From the NCBI GenBank assembly GCA_963676095.1, contig OY781040.1, positions 3,410,001 to 3,474,000 of the forward strand: 64,000 nt of DNA. The letters are read 5' to 3'. How positions within the stretch are numbered: position 1 is the first letter of the stretch; every line of letters begins with the position of its first letter. This DNA comes from G963676095 sp963676095. GTDB taxonomy: Bacteria; Bacteroidota; Bacteroidia; Bacteroidales; Prolixibacteraceae. Below, piece by piece: positions 1 to 10,399 of this stretch. Below the pieces are notes generated by a model. That model saw only the letters and a program-made list of their open reading frames with translations. It did no database searches and was not told where the DNA came from. The position numbers and the translations under genes are program-made.

Positions 1-490
1 ATTGTCCCCGGATTGGAAGTGCTTTCCTGCATAGGCCTTCACGGTTCATTCCTGATTTTTCAAGCACACGGATAGACCGGTAATTTTCTGTGGCAACACC
101 TGCTTCGATACGGTGCAGTTTTAGTTTGTCGAATCCAAAATAAATCATCTCCCGGGCTATTTCTGTCGCATAGCCTTTGCCCCAGTAGCCGGGATGGAGT
201 TTATAGTAAATTTCTCCCTTTTTGAACCGGTCATTGGAAAGAAGTATTCCTGCAAGTCCGATAAATTCTTTTGACTCTTTTTCCTTTACTTTCCAGCAAA
301 ACTGGGTACGTGCCTTGTTTTTCTGGTCCTCAATGGCAGGTTGGATCACTTTTTGCGTGTCTTCAAGGCTTTCCGGGATCCCAAGTGTATTGAACTCGTC
401 GACTTCAGGGATCGAATGTAACTCGTGGATCAGTTCCAGATCGGCAGAATTGATCTCGTCTAATTGTAAACGTTCTGTTTGCAGATTCAT
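1..490 (-). CDS. GNAT family N-acetyltransferase (RimJ/RimL type), C-terminus cut by window edge
   Basis: Reading the minus strand from the ATG at 490 gives 163 uninterrupted residues that run off the left edge, so the C-terminus is missing. The protein begins MNLQTERLQLDEI and carries the GNAT acetyl-CoA loop region GYWGKGYATEIAREMI, followed by HRIEAGVATENYRSIRVLEK, the usual beta4-alpha4 region of the RimJ/RimL branch. Such enzymes transfer acetyl groups to protein N-termini or small amines in the cytoplasm; the substrate cannot be read from the sequence. It points away from the next gene and shares a 145-bp AT-rich divergent spacer with it. Confidence 0.85.
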   Translation of the reverse strand, partial: MNLQTERLQLDEINSADLELIHELHSIPEVDEFNTLGIPESLEDTQKVIQPAIEDQKNKARTQFCWKVKEKESKEFIGLAGILLSNDRFKKGEIYYKLHPGYWGKGYATEIAREMIYFGFDKLKLHRIEAGVATENYRSIRVLEKSGMNREGLCRKALPIRGQ

Positions 491-635
491 GGTTGTAAAT
501 TAAATATCCAATAGTATGCTAAATTTAGCTTATTTTCAGGTTACATAATTTTTGTAATTTATTTTTTTTAACGGGTAAAACAGAACAGCAATCATTCAAA
601 TTTCATAACTTGCATTTCCTTTGGAGATTAAATGT

Positions 636-1136
636 ATGGAAACACTGTTTTGGTCAAAAGGGATCTTTAAAAACAGACTGGTTATTAAACGGGGAAGTGA
701 GCAGATCGGTATGATTAACTGGAATGGTCTTTTCAGTTCAGGGGCATTTGCGGTCCTTGAAGGACGTCGTTTTTACCTTAACCGTGATTTTTTTCTGTCC
801 AGACTTGAAATACAGGATGCCAATAATCAGGCTGTTCTCGGTTCGATTATGATAAACCTGTTCAATCCCAGGAGTGACATGATTATAAACGGCAAACGTT
901 TTGAGCTGGAAATAAAAAATTTTTGGCAGTCGAGATGGGCCTGGAAATTTAACGGACAGGAAATAATTACCTTTCAGTGTGATGAACTTTTATCAAAAGA
1001 TAAAGGACACATTGAAGTTTCAACAGCAGGGACCGAAGAGATAGAAATTCTGATCCTTCTCGGTCTTTTTGTCCGGAACCAGTTGATCCTGTTTATGCTT
1101 TTTATTTTGCTGATCATATTGGTGGTGATGATTTAA
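636..1136 (+). CDS. Hypothetical small membrane protein
   Basis: This 166-residue protein is not recognised. The ATG at 636 is preferred over an in-frame TTG at 621 because TTGGAG a few bases upstream can serve as a ribosome binding site. The first 125 residues look like a soluble beta-rich domain with many aromatic residues (METLFWSKGIFKNRLVIKRG at the start). The last 25 residues (LILFMLFILLIILVVMI at the very end) form one hydrophobic segment, so the protein is probably anchored by its C-terminal tail with the domain in the cytoplasm. It stands alone between the divergent acetyltransferase and pdxA and gives no hint of function. Confidence 0.6.
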   Translation: METLFWSKGIFKNRLVIKRGSEQIGMINWNGLFSSGAFAVLEGRRFYLNRDFFLSRLEIQDANNQAVLGSIMINLFNPRSDMIINGKRFELEIKNFWQSRWAWKFNGQEIITFQCDELLSKDKGHIEVSTAGTEEIEILILLGLFVRNQLILFMLFILLIILVVMI

Positions 1137-1337
1137 CCCGTTCCGGATCCTGCCGTTTTACAGAGAATAGTTTGTCGTTTGGAGATATTACCCGCGGATT
1201 TTTTATAACCGGCAAGTAGAACATATTTTTTTGTACTTTCGCAAGACGTATTTATTTGGAAAAGCCGGGAAAGGATTAAAATCACTGGAACTAAGTTAAG
1301 TGTTTTACCTATGGTAACTATTAAAAAAGAACATAAG

Positions 1338-2435
1338 ATGGGCAAAAGCAAAATAAAAATTGGTATATCACAGGGTGATATCAATGGTATTGGGTATGAA
1401 GTGATCATGAAGACGTTGAATGATCCGCGTATTCTGGAAATGTGCACGCCGGTTGTTTACGGGTCTCCAAAAGTCGCTGCATACCACCGGAAGGCCCTCA
1501 ACATGGAAAGTTTTAACTTCAATACGATAAGAAAGGCTTCTGAGGCCGATCCAAGAAAATCGAACATTATTAATTGTGTTGACGATAATATCCGCGTCGA
1601 GTTGGGTAAAATTTCCGATGTGGCAGGCGAAGCTTCTTATATGGCGCTTGACGCTGCCGTTAATGACCTGAAAGCCGGGGAAATTGATGCTTTGGTAACC
1701 GCCCCGATCAGCAAAGACAACATCCAGAGCGAGAAGTTTAATTTTCCGGGGCATACCGAATTCCTGGCGGAACAATTCAATACGGATAATTACATTATGT
1801 TGATGGTCAGTGAGATGATGAAGATAGGGGTTGTCACGACCCATGTCCCTCTGGCGAAAGTTCCCTCCCTGATAACAAAAGAAGCGATCGTGAAGAAGTT
1901 GCGTATTATTTCCAGTTCGCTGGAACAGGACTTCAGCATAAAAAAACCTCGGATTGCAGTACTGGGGCTGAACCCTCATTCAGGAGACGGAGGATTGCTT
2001 GGCAGTGAAGAAAAAGAAATAATTATACCTGCAATAGAAATGGCTAAGGAAGAAGGGATTTTGGCAATAGGCCCGTACCCGACTGATGGTTTCTTCGGAT
2101 CGGGTGATTATACCCGGTTTGACGCAATCCTTGCCATGTACCATGACCAGGGGTTGACCCCGTTTAAAGTGATTTCATTCGAAAGGGGCGTCAACTATAC
2201 CGCGGGTCTGCCGATAATCAGGACTTCTCCTGCACACGGGACTGCTTTCGATATCGCCGGTGAGGGAAAGGCATCGCCCGATTCGTTCCGCGAGGCGCTT
2301 TACCTGGCGATTGATATTTACCAGAGCCGGGCGCTTTACCGGGAGATCAGTAAAAATCCTCTTAAAAAATATGAAATCAATCCGAACCAGGTTGATGAGA
2401 GCGTAGATTTCGTTGATGAAGAACCGGCAATTTAA
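1338..2435 (+). CDS. pdxA: 4-hydroxythreonine-4-phosphate dehydrogenase PdxA
   Basis: PdxA oxidises 4-phosphohydroxy-L-threonine in the DXP-dependent pathway to pyridoxal 5'-phosphate. The family's features are all present: the N-terminal GISQGDINGIGYEV, TAPISKDNI, and three metal-binding histidine regions (FPGHTEFLAEQF, LAMYHDQGLTPFK, RTSPAHGTAFDIAG). The PLP pathway is known to use this reaction in Bacteroidota. The start is uncertain: ATG 1338 gives a compact 365-residue protein beginning MGKSKIKIG, while ATG 1311 adds nine residues; neither has a clear Shine-Dalgarno. The stop lies five bases before ruvA, and ruvA is followed closely by sprA, so the three probably form one transcript. Confidence 0.93.
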   Translation: MGKSKIKIGISQGDINGIGYEVIMKTLNDPRILEMCTPVVYGSPKVAAYHRKALNMESFNFNTIRKASEADPRKSNIINCVDDNIRVELGKISDVAGEASYMALDAAVNDLKAGEIDALVTAPISKDNIQSEKFNFPGHTEFLAEQFNTDNYIMLMVSEMMKIGVVTTHVPLAKVPSLITKEAIVKKLRIISSSLEQDFSIKKPRIAVLGLNPHSGDGGLLGSEEKEIIIPAIEMAKEEGILAIGPYPTDGFFGSGDYTRFDAILAMYHDQGLTPFKVISFERGVNYTAGLPIIRTSPAHGTAFDIAGEGKASPDSFREALYLAIDIYQSRALYREISKNPLKKYEINPNQVDESVDFVDEEPAI

Positions 2436-2440
2436 ATTTT

Positions 2441-3022
2441 ATGTTCGAGTATATTAATGGTAAAATAACCGGACTTACGCCAGCCAATGCAGTGATCGAA
2501 GCCGGGTCGATAGGTTATTTTATCCATATTTCGCTGAATAGTTATTCAAAGATCAACGGGAAGGAACAGGTTAAGTTGTACCTGCACCAGGTGGTACGGG
2601 ATGACGCCCATCTTTTATATGGTTTCGTTGAACCTGAGGAACGGGATCTTTTCCGTCTGCTTATATCTGTGACCGGGATCGGTTCGGGTACAGCCATGAT
2701 GATGCTGTCGTCCCTGACTACCGATGAGATCAGAAAGGCTATTCTCGAAGAAAACGTGAGTTTGCTGAAAAGGATTAAAGGGATTGGGGCAAAAACTGCC
2801 CAACGGGTAATTATCGATTTGAAAGATAAAATTGGAAAATCACCTGCCAGTGAAAAAATTTTCGCGGCACCAAGCAATAAGGCCAGGGAAGAAGCGTTAT
2901 CTGCTTTAGTTATGTTGGGTTTTTCAAAAAAGAGTGTGGAAGACGAGTTGGATAGAATTTTAGCGAAAGAGCCTGGAATAACTGTCGAGGAGTTGATAAA
3001 AAGGGCATTGAAGAGCCTGTAG
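2441..3022 (+). CDS. ruvA: Holliday junction branch migration protein RuvA
   Basis: RuvA binds four-way DNA junctions and loads the RuvB motor during recombinational repair. The 193-residue length is normal. The N-terminal OB-fold begins MFEYINGKITGLTPANAVIE. Two helix-hairpin-helix motifs follow near residues 75-125 (VTGIGSGTAMMMLSSL and IKGIGAKTAQRVIIDLKDKI), then a linker and the C-terminal three-helix domain that contacts RuvB (EALSALVMLGFSKKSV). It sits five bases after pdxA and 21 bases before sprA. The ruvA-sprA neighbourhood is common in Bacteroidota. Confidence 0.96.
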   Translation: MFEYINGKITGLTPANAVIEAGSIGYFIHISLNSYSKINGKEQVKLYLHQVVRDDAHLLYGFVEPEERDLFRLLISVTGIGSGTAMMMLSSLTTDEIRKAILEENVSLLKRIKGIGAKTAQRVIIDLKDKIGKSPASEKIFAAPSNKAREEALSALVMLGFSKKSVEDELDRILAKEPGITVEELIKRALKSL

Positions 3023-3043
3023 ATAGAAACAACAAGGCTGCAC

Positions 3044-6000
3044 TTGGATATAAGATTGAGATACACCTTTTTTGTAATTATTTTTTTTGGGTTCCTTCAT
3101 ATAAGTGGGACTCCCGCATATTTACAAGAGAATATTAACCCTGGTCCTGAGAAAGATTCAGTCAAAACTTCCGGAACTGATGGTTTGGATACTGTTGTTG
3201 TTTTGCGTTACCCGTTCCGTGATGAGACAGATTTTGAGCCGTTGAACGATAAGGATACAACTTCGCTTTATCTTAACCCCCCTTCCAACATAAAGACAAT
3301 GGTCGAATATGACCCGCTTACCGGGGAATATACCATTTATGAGAAAATCGGGGATTTCTACTACCGTCTTCCCCAAACAATGTCTTTCGAAGATTATACG
3401 AAAGCGGATATGGAAAGGTCGATCCGGAATTACTGGAGGAAACGTGCGTCGCAGGAAGATTTTGTTCCTGAAGGTGCAAGTCCGGCCGCTTCCGGACTCA
3501 TGATCGAGGGAAAAACCTTTGGCCGGATTTTTGGAGGGAACAGTATTAATTTGTCCGCTAAGGGGTTTGCCCAGATAAGTATTGGTTATCAGGTGAGAAA
3601 GACAGATAATCCTTCCATATCGGAAAATCTCCGGAAAACAGTGTCCCTTGATTTTACTCCCCAGGTACAAGTATACCTTACTGGCACTGTTGGTGAAAAG
3701 TTAAAAATTTCAGCTAATTATAATTCCGGGGCTACCCTGGATTATGAAAACATGATGAAACTGGACTATTCGGGAGACCACGATGAGATTATTAAGAAAA
3801 TAGAAGCTGGTAATGTTTCCATGTCGACGAATAACTCACTGATAACCGGTACGTCCAATTTGTTTGGGGTAAAAACGGAAATGCAGTTTGGAAAACTCGA
3901 TGTGACAACCATTTTTTCGCAAAGTAAGGGGACAACCGTTGTCCTGAATACACAAAACGGATCGACAAAAACAAGCTTTGAGATTTCTGCTGCAGACTAT
4001 GATGCTAACCGGCATTTTTTTCTGTCACAGTATTTCCGGGATCACTATGACCAGGCTTTACGTGACCTGCCGAATGTGAAATCGTCTGTAACGATTAACA
4101 AGATTGAGGTATGGATAACGAACAAATCCGGGAATTATACCGATTCGAGGAATATTTTGGCTCTGATGGACCTGGCCGAACATTCTTCCAACATTTATAA
4201 TTCTGTGCCAGCATTTAAAGATCCGGGAGGCTGGTCTTCTTCCGAAAAAGTTTATCCGTTTAACACGGCAAATAACATGTACAATGAGCTGATCAGTAAC
4301 TACCCCGATATCCGGACAGTAAGCAAGGTCACATCTGTAATGAAGAATTTTTCATCTTATGGCTTTGAAGGAGGACAGGATTTCGAAAAAGTTGAACAGG
4401 CCCGGCTGTTAAGTTCATCCGAATATACCTTTAATGCAAACCTGGGGTATATTTCCCTGAAAACAGCTCTAAGCTCGGATGAGGTGCTGGCAGTAGCATA
4501 CAGTTATACTACGGCAGATGGTCAGACTTTCCAGATCGGAGAATTTTCGACCGATGGAATTACATCTCCAAAAACATTGATTGTTAAGCTTTTAAAAGGG
4601 TCAACCCTAACCCCTAAACTTCCTACATGGAAGCTTATGATGAAGAATATTTACAGTCTGGGGGCTTCCGGTATTCAGAAAGATAATTTCCAACTCAATA
4701 TATTGTTTAATAGCAGAGGCCGGGACATTACCTATCTTCCCGGGTCGAACCTCGCCGGGCATAATTTGCTGAAAGTTATGAACCTCGATAATCTCGATGC
4801 AGAAAATGAGGTTGGCAGCGACGGAGCTTTTGATTATATTGACAGCCTGACTATTATATCGTCCACAGGAAGGATTATCTTCCCGTCTGTGGAGCCTTTT
4901 GGAAGCCACCTTGCCGATTCTTTGTCTTCCGGCAGTTACATTGATGAATATACATATCAGTCTCTGTACGATTCTACCCGGACCTATGCAGAACAGGATG
5001 CCGAGCATAACAAGTTTACCTTGCAGGGAAGTTACACCGGTACGGCCGGTTCTGAAATATCGCTGGGAACCACTAACCTGGCGCAGGGGGCCGTAACGGT
5101 AACCTGTGGCGGCGTTACCCTTACCGAGTATGTCGATTATGTTGTGGATTATAATCTTGGAAAGGTAAAGATAATTAATGAATCGTTACTCGATTCTGGG
5201 AATTCGATCCAGATAACATTAAATGATGAAGATTCTTCTTCCTCTTATTCAACCCAGAAGACGCTGGTCGGGGCTCATGCAAATTATGCTTTTTCGGATA
5301 AGTTTAACCTGGGGACAACATTGCTGCATATGCAGGAACGAACGTCAACCTCCAAGGTAGATTATGGCGACGACCCGGTTTCGAACACGATGTTCGGACT
5401 GGACGCCAGTTATAACAGCGAATCCCAGTTGCTGACAAAAATTCTTAACAAGCTCCCTTTCGTGAACACGGATGAAACTTCTGCGATCTCCCTGACCGGA
5501 GAGTATGCCCGCTTATTTCCGGGACATTCCAGCGAATTAAAAGATGACGGGACTGTCTATATCGACGATTTTGAATCTTCGAGGTCATCGATCAGTTTAA
5601 AGTCGGTGCAGGACTGGAGTTTGGCAAGTACACCTCAGAAACAGGATATTTTTCCGGAAGGGGACCTGGACAATGATCTGGCCTATGGCTATAACCGCGC
5701 AAGACTGGCCTGGTACACCATCGATCCGATTTTTCTGCGGAATAGTTCGTCCAAACCTGGTTATATAACCACAGATGATCAGTCAAACCATCTGGTACGC
5801 GAGGTTTATGAAAAGGAGATTTATCCGGATAAGGATACTGAAACAAGTGAAAACAGCTACATTTCTGTATTTAACCTTGCATACTACCCGGATGAGAAAG
5901 GCCCTTATAATTACGATGTTCTACCTTCTTCCTACTCCGCGGGAATTAACTCAGACGGTACGTTAAAGTCGCCTGAAACGAGATGGGGGGGTATCATGCG

Positions 6001-9000
6001 TAAATTGTCGACTACAAACTTTGAATCGGCCAATATATCCTATATCGAGTTTTGGGTGATGGACCCTTTTGTGAACGATACGCTGCAGACGAATGAAGGG
6101 GGAGACCTTTATATTGACCTGGGGGATATCTCTGAAGACATCCTGAAAGATTCACGGAAGTCTTTTGAGAACGGACTGCCTGAAACTGCCGATCTGGCTG
6201 ATGTTGACACGACACACTGGGGTGTTGTAACCAAAAACCAGGAGCTGACAACCAGTTTTGTAAGCAATGATGAGATCATTGTTAATCAGGATGTCGGTTT
6301 CGACGGATTAAATGATGCAAGGGAAAAAGATTTTTATAATAGTTACCTTCAGCAAGCGGAAAGCGTGGTCGATAATAATGCCTATACTGAAATATCTTCC
6401 GACCCTTCTAGTGATGATTATCATTATTTCCGTGGTTCAGATTATGATGAGGAGAAGTTTGGTATCCTTGAACGGTATAAACAATATAATGGGGTGGAAG
6501 GGAACTCTGTTCCTGCCTCGAAATCTCCGGAATCCTATGAGACTGCTGCAACAAGCAAACCGGATATGGAGGATATTAATGCCGACTATACACTTGGCGA
6601 GTATGAACATTATTTTCAGTATCACGTGAGTGTCAGGCGCGGTGATATGAGCCAGGGAAGTAACTTCATTACCGATGTTCAGCCTGTTTCTGTTAAACTC
6701 AGAAATGGGTCTGTAGGGACGGTTAACTGGTATAAATTTTCTATCCCGGTCAACGATTATGAAGAAGCTTTTGGTTCGATCAGCGATTTTAAATCGATCC
6801 GGTTCATGAGGATGTTCATGAGAGGATTCAAGAAGCCTGTTGTCATGCGTTTTGCAACACTGGATCTGGTGAGGGGCGAGTGGCGGACTTACGATAATCA
6901 GCTCGATAACACGACAGCTTCTGCCGCCGATACCCAGTTCGATGTTTCTACAGTCAATATTGAAGACGATGGCAGCAGGGAACCGGTTAACTATGTCCTT
7001 CCTCCGGGAGTAAGCCGGGAGGTCGATACTTCCAGCTCAAGCCTGCTGGAAGAAAACGAACAGTCTCTTGATATGAAAGTGCTGAACCTTGCAGAAGAGG
7101 ATGCCCGCGCTGTATATAAGAGCGTAGATATGGATTTTACGTCCTATAAATACATCAGGATGTATGTTCATGCGGAGGCGGTAGATGGTTACCCGTTGAA
7201 TAATGATGATTTATGTTTCTTTATCCGCCTCGGTTCGGACTATAAAAGTAATTATTACGAATATGAGGTCCCTCTTAAACTTACCAGGGCAGGCACTTAT
7301 AACAATAACCTCACTGCTGACCGGGATTCGGTCTGGCCCGAGGCGAATTATATTAACGTGCCTCTTTCTCTGTTTACCGATGCGAAACTCGACCGGAATG
7401 CAATCATGAATGCAGATACGTCGGACCTTTCGCTCAGCGATGTTTACGAGACGATCCATGAAGACTGGAATGATGACAAAAATTATGTTAAGGTTAAGGG
7501 TAACCCGAACCTGACCAATGTTGAGGTAATGATGATGGGGATCAGATACAAGGATAACGGGGATGGAATCTCAGATTTGAAATCGGTCGACGTTTGGGCG
7601 GATGAACTTCGCCTTACCGGGTTTGATGAGAGCGGTGGATGGGCCGGCAAGGTGAGTGGATCTATAAAGCTTGCTGATATAGGGACTGTTTCATTTTCAG
7701 GAACAAAGCGGACATCAGGCTTTGGCAATATCGATGATGGTGTTTCAGAGCGGTCAACAGAGGACTATTCAGAATATTCATTTGCCTCGAACCTGGATGT
7801 GGGAAAACTTCTTCCTAAAGAAGCAAAAGTAAAAATCCCCATGTACATCAATGCATCCAAGAGCGTGACTACACCCAAGTATAATCCGCTCGATCCGGAT
7901 ATTACTGTTGCTGAAACTTTAAGTACCCTGCAAACCAAAGCTGAGCAGGATTCTGTAAAGAACCTTTTTCAGGAGGTAACAGAGAATAAAAGTTTTGCAC
8001 TGACCAATGTCAGGGTCGACAAAACAATCAGAAGAGATAGTAAAACGACTCCTGTTGACCCGGCAAATTTTTCGTTTTCGTATTCACATAACGAATCCAA
8101 ATACCATGATGTGGATACAAAATATGATAACGAGCGGAATACGCGGGTTATACTGAATTATACATTCAATAACCAACCTAGGATTTATGAACCTTTTAAA
8201 AATGTAAAGTGGATGAAAGGTAGCCTGATGAAGCTAATCAGGGATTTCAATTTTTCACTGGCTCCAACACTTGTTTCGTATAAAAATGAATTTTACAGGC
8301 ATTATGAAGAGGTTCAGTTAAGGGATATTACTGATCCTGACATGGTTATTTCTCCAACATATGATAAAGACTTTCTTTGGTACCGGTATTTCAGCCTACA
8401 GTACAATCTTACCCGTTCATTGAAATTCAATTTTTCATCACAGGGAACCGCAAGGATTGACGAACCGGACGGAAGTATAAACAAGTCGGACAGCGATTAT
8501 GAAGCGAAACGGGATACGATTATAAAAAACATTTTGAAACTTGGCCGCCCGGTTGAATATACGCATACCCTCAATGTTACCTATCTGGCCCCGGTTAATA
8601 AAATTCCTTACATGGAATGGCTGAACCTGACTGGTGCCTATCAAGCCTTCTACGAGTGGGATTCGGGAACGGTAACCGATTCTACAGATCTCGGCAATGA
8701 AATTCAAAATACCAGAATCGAGCAAATAACGGCACAAGGTAATATGTCGAGGTTATATGACAAAATTCCGTTTCTGAAGAAAGTTAACCAGGAGTTTAAG
8801 CGCAGTTCCGGACGCGGAAGGAGGTCTTCTCACCACAGCCTGAAGGAGGAGACCTTCCCGTATAAATTGGCCGTGTATAGCGCCAGGACCCTTATGAGCG
8901 TCAAAACGGTTTCGTTTGCTTATTCTGCCACGGATGGCAGCACGCTTCCCGGATTTATGCCTGTTCCAAAATGGTTTGGCATTGGTAATTATACGCCGGA

Positions 9001-10324
9001 TGCAAATACTTACGGTAGTACCGCTTCGAGCAAAGCACCGGGCGTGCCTTTTATTCTTGGCTGGCAGGATAAGGATTTTGCTATGAAAGCAGGAAGAAAA
9101 GGTTGGTTGACCAAGGATACAACGCTAAATTCTCCGTTTATCATGACCCATAAGGAAAGTTATAATATGAGGTCAAGTATTGAGCCAATTCCAAACCTGA
9201 AAATTGAACTTACTGCTACGCGTACTTTTGCCAAAAGCCGAAAAGAATATTATACGTATGATCCGGCAAGCGATGCTTTTAACCCTTCAAGCCCTACAGA
9301 ATCAGGAAGTTTTTCTATGTCGATCAATACATTCCGTACTGCTTTCAGCCGGATTGGCAAGGCTGATATTCCTAATTCGAAGGCTTTTACGGATATGCTT
9401 GGCAACCGGATTATTGTTGCCAGACGATTGGCCCGGCAACGGGGAGCTGCTTATTTGGCATATGACGATGCAAGTCTTTCAGGAGGTGTTAATGGCTATC
9501 CTTACGGGTTCGGGGAAACTTCACAGGAAGTTGTAATCCCTGCTTTTTTCGCCGCTTATACGGGACAATCGGCAGAGAAAGTCCCGCTCGATCCTTTCCC
9601 CTCGTTGAAATACCTCAGGCCAAACTGGAAAATTTCTTATAATGGATTGGTCTCGAAGATCGAAGGATTAAACAAGGTGATGAAAACAATGAGCATTACC
9701 CATTCTTTTTATTCTTTGTATAATGTCGGTTCTTTCACGTCCAATTCTGACTATGAGGCATCGGAAGATGGCTTCTGCTATGTAATTAACGATGATGATT
9801 ATAATTTCGTGAGCAGGTATGATATTTCTGCCATAAATATAACAGAACAATTCAGCCCGTTGATCAATATCGATATTATATGGCTTAATGATCTTTCCAC
9901 AAGCCTCTCCATCAAAAGGACCCGGCAACTTACGCTTAGTTTCTCGAGCAGCCTTTTGACCGAAATTCTTTCCAATGAATATGATGTTGGGGTAGGCTAC
10001 CATTTCAAGAACTTTAATATTTTTTATAAGTCGAAAAGGAAACAGAAGGCTTTCTCCAATGATCTTAAGGTAAGTACCAACCTTGCATTCGAAAAAAACA
10101 AGACTTTGCTTCGGTATTTTTCAACCGATGAAGATCAGTTAAGTGCAGGGGAAGGGGAGATCTCGCTGAAAACAACTGCTGATTACAGCTTAAGTAACAA
10201 CTTTTCTCTTCAGTTATATTATAATCAGGCATTGGACAGGCCTTATACTTCTTCGTCCTATCCGACTTCTACCACAAATGTCGGGGTTAGTTTCCGCTTC
10301 ACGATGAACGAGAAAAGTAACTGA
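3044..10324 (+). CDS. sprA: Cell-surface protein SprA/Sov, type IX secretion outer-membrane translocon
   Basis: SprA is the giant outer-membrane beta-barrel through which type IX secretion system cargo crosses the outer membrane; it is also needed for gliding in gliding species. This protein has 2426 residues, the expected size. Residues 1-25 form a signal peptide (hydrophobic FFVIIFFGFLHISG). The body is rich in Asp/Ser/Tyr and alternating beta-strand pattern, and the protein ends in an aromatic strand (NVGVSFRFTMN) typical of outer-membrane barrels. The start codon is a TTG at 3044, chosen because it is the only start that includes the whole signal peptide; AAGG lies just upstream. Position directly after ruvA agrees with the identification. 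No type IX C-terminal sorting domain was recognised in other proteins of this window. Confidence 0.93.
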   Translation: MDIRLRYTFFVIIFFGFLHISGTPAYLQENINPGPEKDSVKTSGTDGLDTVVVLRYPFRDETDFEPLNDKDTTSLYLNPPSNIKTMVEYDPLTGEYTIYEKIGDFYYRLPQTMSFEDYTKADMERSIRNYWRKRASQEDFVPEGASPAASGLMIEGKTFGRIFGGNSINLSAKGFAQISIGYQVRKTDNPSISENLRKTVSLDFTPQVQVYLTGTVGEKLKISANYNSGATLDYENMMKLDYSGDHDEIIKKIEAGNVSMSTNNSLITGTSNLFGVKTEMQFGKLDVTTIFSQSKGTTVVLNTQNGSTKTSFEISAADYDANRHFFLSQYFRDHYDQALRDLPNVKSSVTINKIEVWITNKSGNYTDSRNILALMDLAEHSSNIYNSVPAFKDPGGWSSSEKVYPFNTANNMYNELISNYPDIRTVSKVTSVMKNFSSYGFEGGQDFEKVEQARLLSSSEYTFNANLGYISLKTALSSDEVLAVAYSYTTADGQTFQIGEFSTDGITSPKTLIVKLLKGSTLTPKLPTWKLMMKNIYSLGASGIQKDNFQLNILFNSRGRDITYLPGSNLAGHNLLKVMNLDNLDAENEVGSDGAFDYIDSLTIISSTGRIIFPSVEPFGSHLADSLSSGSYIDEYTYQSLYDSTRTYAEQDAEHNKFTLQGSYTGTAGSEISLGTTNLAQGAVTVTCGGVTLTEYVDYVVDYNLGKVKIINESLLDSGNSIQITLNDEDSSSSYSTQKTLVGAHANYAFSDKFNLGTTLLHMQERTSTSKVDYGDDPVSNTMFGLDASYNSESQLLTKILNKLPFVNTDETSAISLTGEYARLFPGHSSELKDDGTVYIDDFESSRSSISLKSVQDWSLASTPQKQDIFPEGDLDNDLAYGYNRARLAWYTIDPIFLRNSSSKPGYITTDDQSNHLVREVYEKEIYPDKDTETSENSYISVFNLAYYPDEKGPYNYDVLPSSYSAGINSDGTLKSPETRWGGIMRKLSTTNFESANISYIEFWVMDPFVNDTLQTNEGGDLYIDLGDISEDILKDSRKSFENGLPETADLADVDTTHWGVVTKNQELTTSFVSNDEIIVNQDVGFDGLNDAREKDFYNSYLQQAESVVDNNAYTEISSDPSSDDYHYFRGSDYDEEKFGILERYKQYNGVEGNSVPASKSPESYETAATSKPDMEDINADYTLGEYEHYFQYHVSVRRGDMSQGSNFITDVQPVSVKLRNGSVGTVNWYKFSIPVNDYEEAFGSISDFKSIRFMRMFMRGFKKPVVMRFATLDLVRGEWRTYDNQLDNTTASAADTQFDVSTVNIEDDGSREPVNYVLPPGVSREVDTSSSSLLEENEQSLDMKVLNLAEEDARAVYKSVDMDFTSYKYIRMYVHAEAVDGYPLNNDDLCFFIRLGSDYKSNYYEYEVPLKLTRAGTYNNNLTADRDSVWPEANYINVPLSLFTDAKLDRNAIMNADTSDLSLSDVYETIHEDWNDDKNYVKVKGNPNLTNVEVMMMGIRYKDNGDGISDLKSVDVWADELRLTGFDESGGWAGKVSGSIKLADIGTVSFSGTKRTSGFGNIDDGVSERSTEDYSEYSFASNLDVGKLLPKEAKVKIPMYINASKSVTTPKYNPLDPDITVAETLSTLQTKAEQDSVKNLFQEVTENKSFALTNVRVDKTIRRDSKTTPVDPANFSFSYSHNESKYHDVDTKYDNERNTRVILNYTFNNQPRIYEPFKNVKWMKGSLMKLIRDFNFSLAPTLVSYKNEFYRHYEEVQLRDITDPDMVISPTYDKDFLWYRYFSLQYNLTRSLKFNFSSQGTARIDEPDGSINKSDSDYEAKRDTIIKNILKLGRPVEYTHTLNVTYLAPVNKIPYMEWLNLTGAYQAFYEWDSGTVTDSTDLGNEIQNTRIEQITAQGNMSRLYDKIPFLKKVNQEFKRSSGRGRRSSHHSLKEETFPYKLAVYSARTLMSVKTVSFAYSATDGSTLPGFMPVPKWFGIGNYTPDANTYGSTASSKAPGVPFILGWQDKDFAMKAGRKGWLTKDTTLNSPFIMTHKESYNMRSSIEPIPNLKIELTATRTFAKSRKEYYTYDPASDAFNPSSPTESGSFSMSINTFRTAFSRIGKADIPNSKAFTDMLGNRIIVARRLARQRGAAYLAYDDASLSGGVNGYPYGFGETSQEVVIPAFFAAYTGQSAEKVPLDPFPSLKYLRPNWKISYNGLVSKIEGLNKVMKTMSITHSFYSLYNVGSFTSNSDYEASEDGFCYVINDDDYNFVSRYDISAINITEQFSPLINIDIIWLNDLSTSLSIKRTRQLTLSFSSSLLTEILSNEYDVGVGYHFKNFNIFYKSKRKQKAFSNDLKVSTNLAFEKNKTLLRYFSTDEDQLSAGEGEISLKTTADYSLSNNFSLQLYYNQALDRPYTSSSYPTSTTNVGVSFRFTMNEKSN

Positions 10325-10374
10325 CCGGACTTAACCTCCAATCGTGATTCATAGAGATGTTTATAAAATAAATG

Positions 10375-10382
10375 TAATTTTG
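10375..10382 (+). promoter_or_regulatory. Bacteroidota -7 element upstream of the U32 gene
   Basis: TAATTTTG matches the TANNTTTG consensus of the Bacteroidota housekeeping sigma factor, 18 bases before the ATG at 10400. No good TTTG -33 element lies at the right distance, so this is a tentative promoter. Confidence 0.4.
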
Positions 10383-10399
10383 CAGAAATTTAAACCGGG

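Noticed and set aside
1311..1337. Longer start of pdxA at 1311
   Set aside because: It adds nine residues not expected in the family. It is not excluded, since neither start has a clear ribosome binding site.
3158..9536. Several antisense and out-of-frame open frames within sprA
   Set aside because: They are shadows of a long coding frame, have no start signals and give no recognisable protein.
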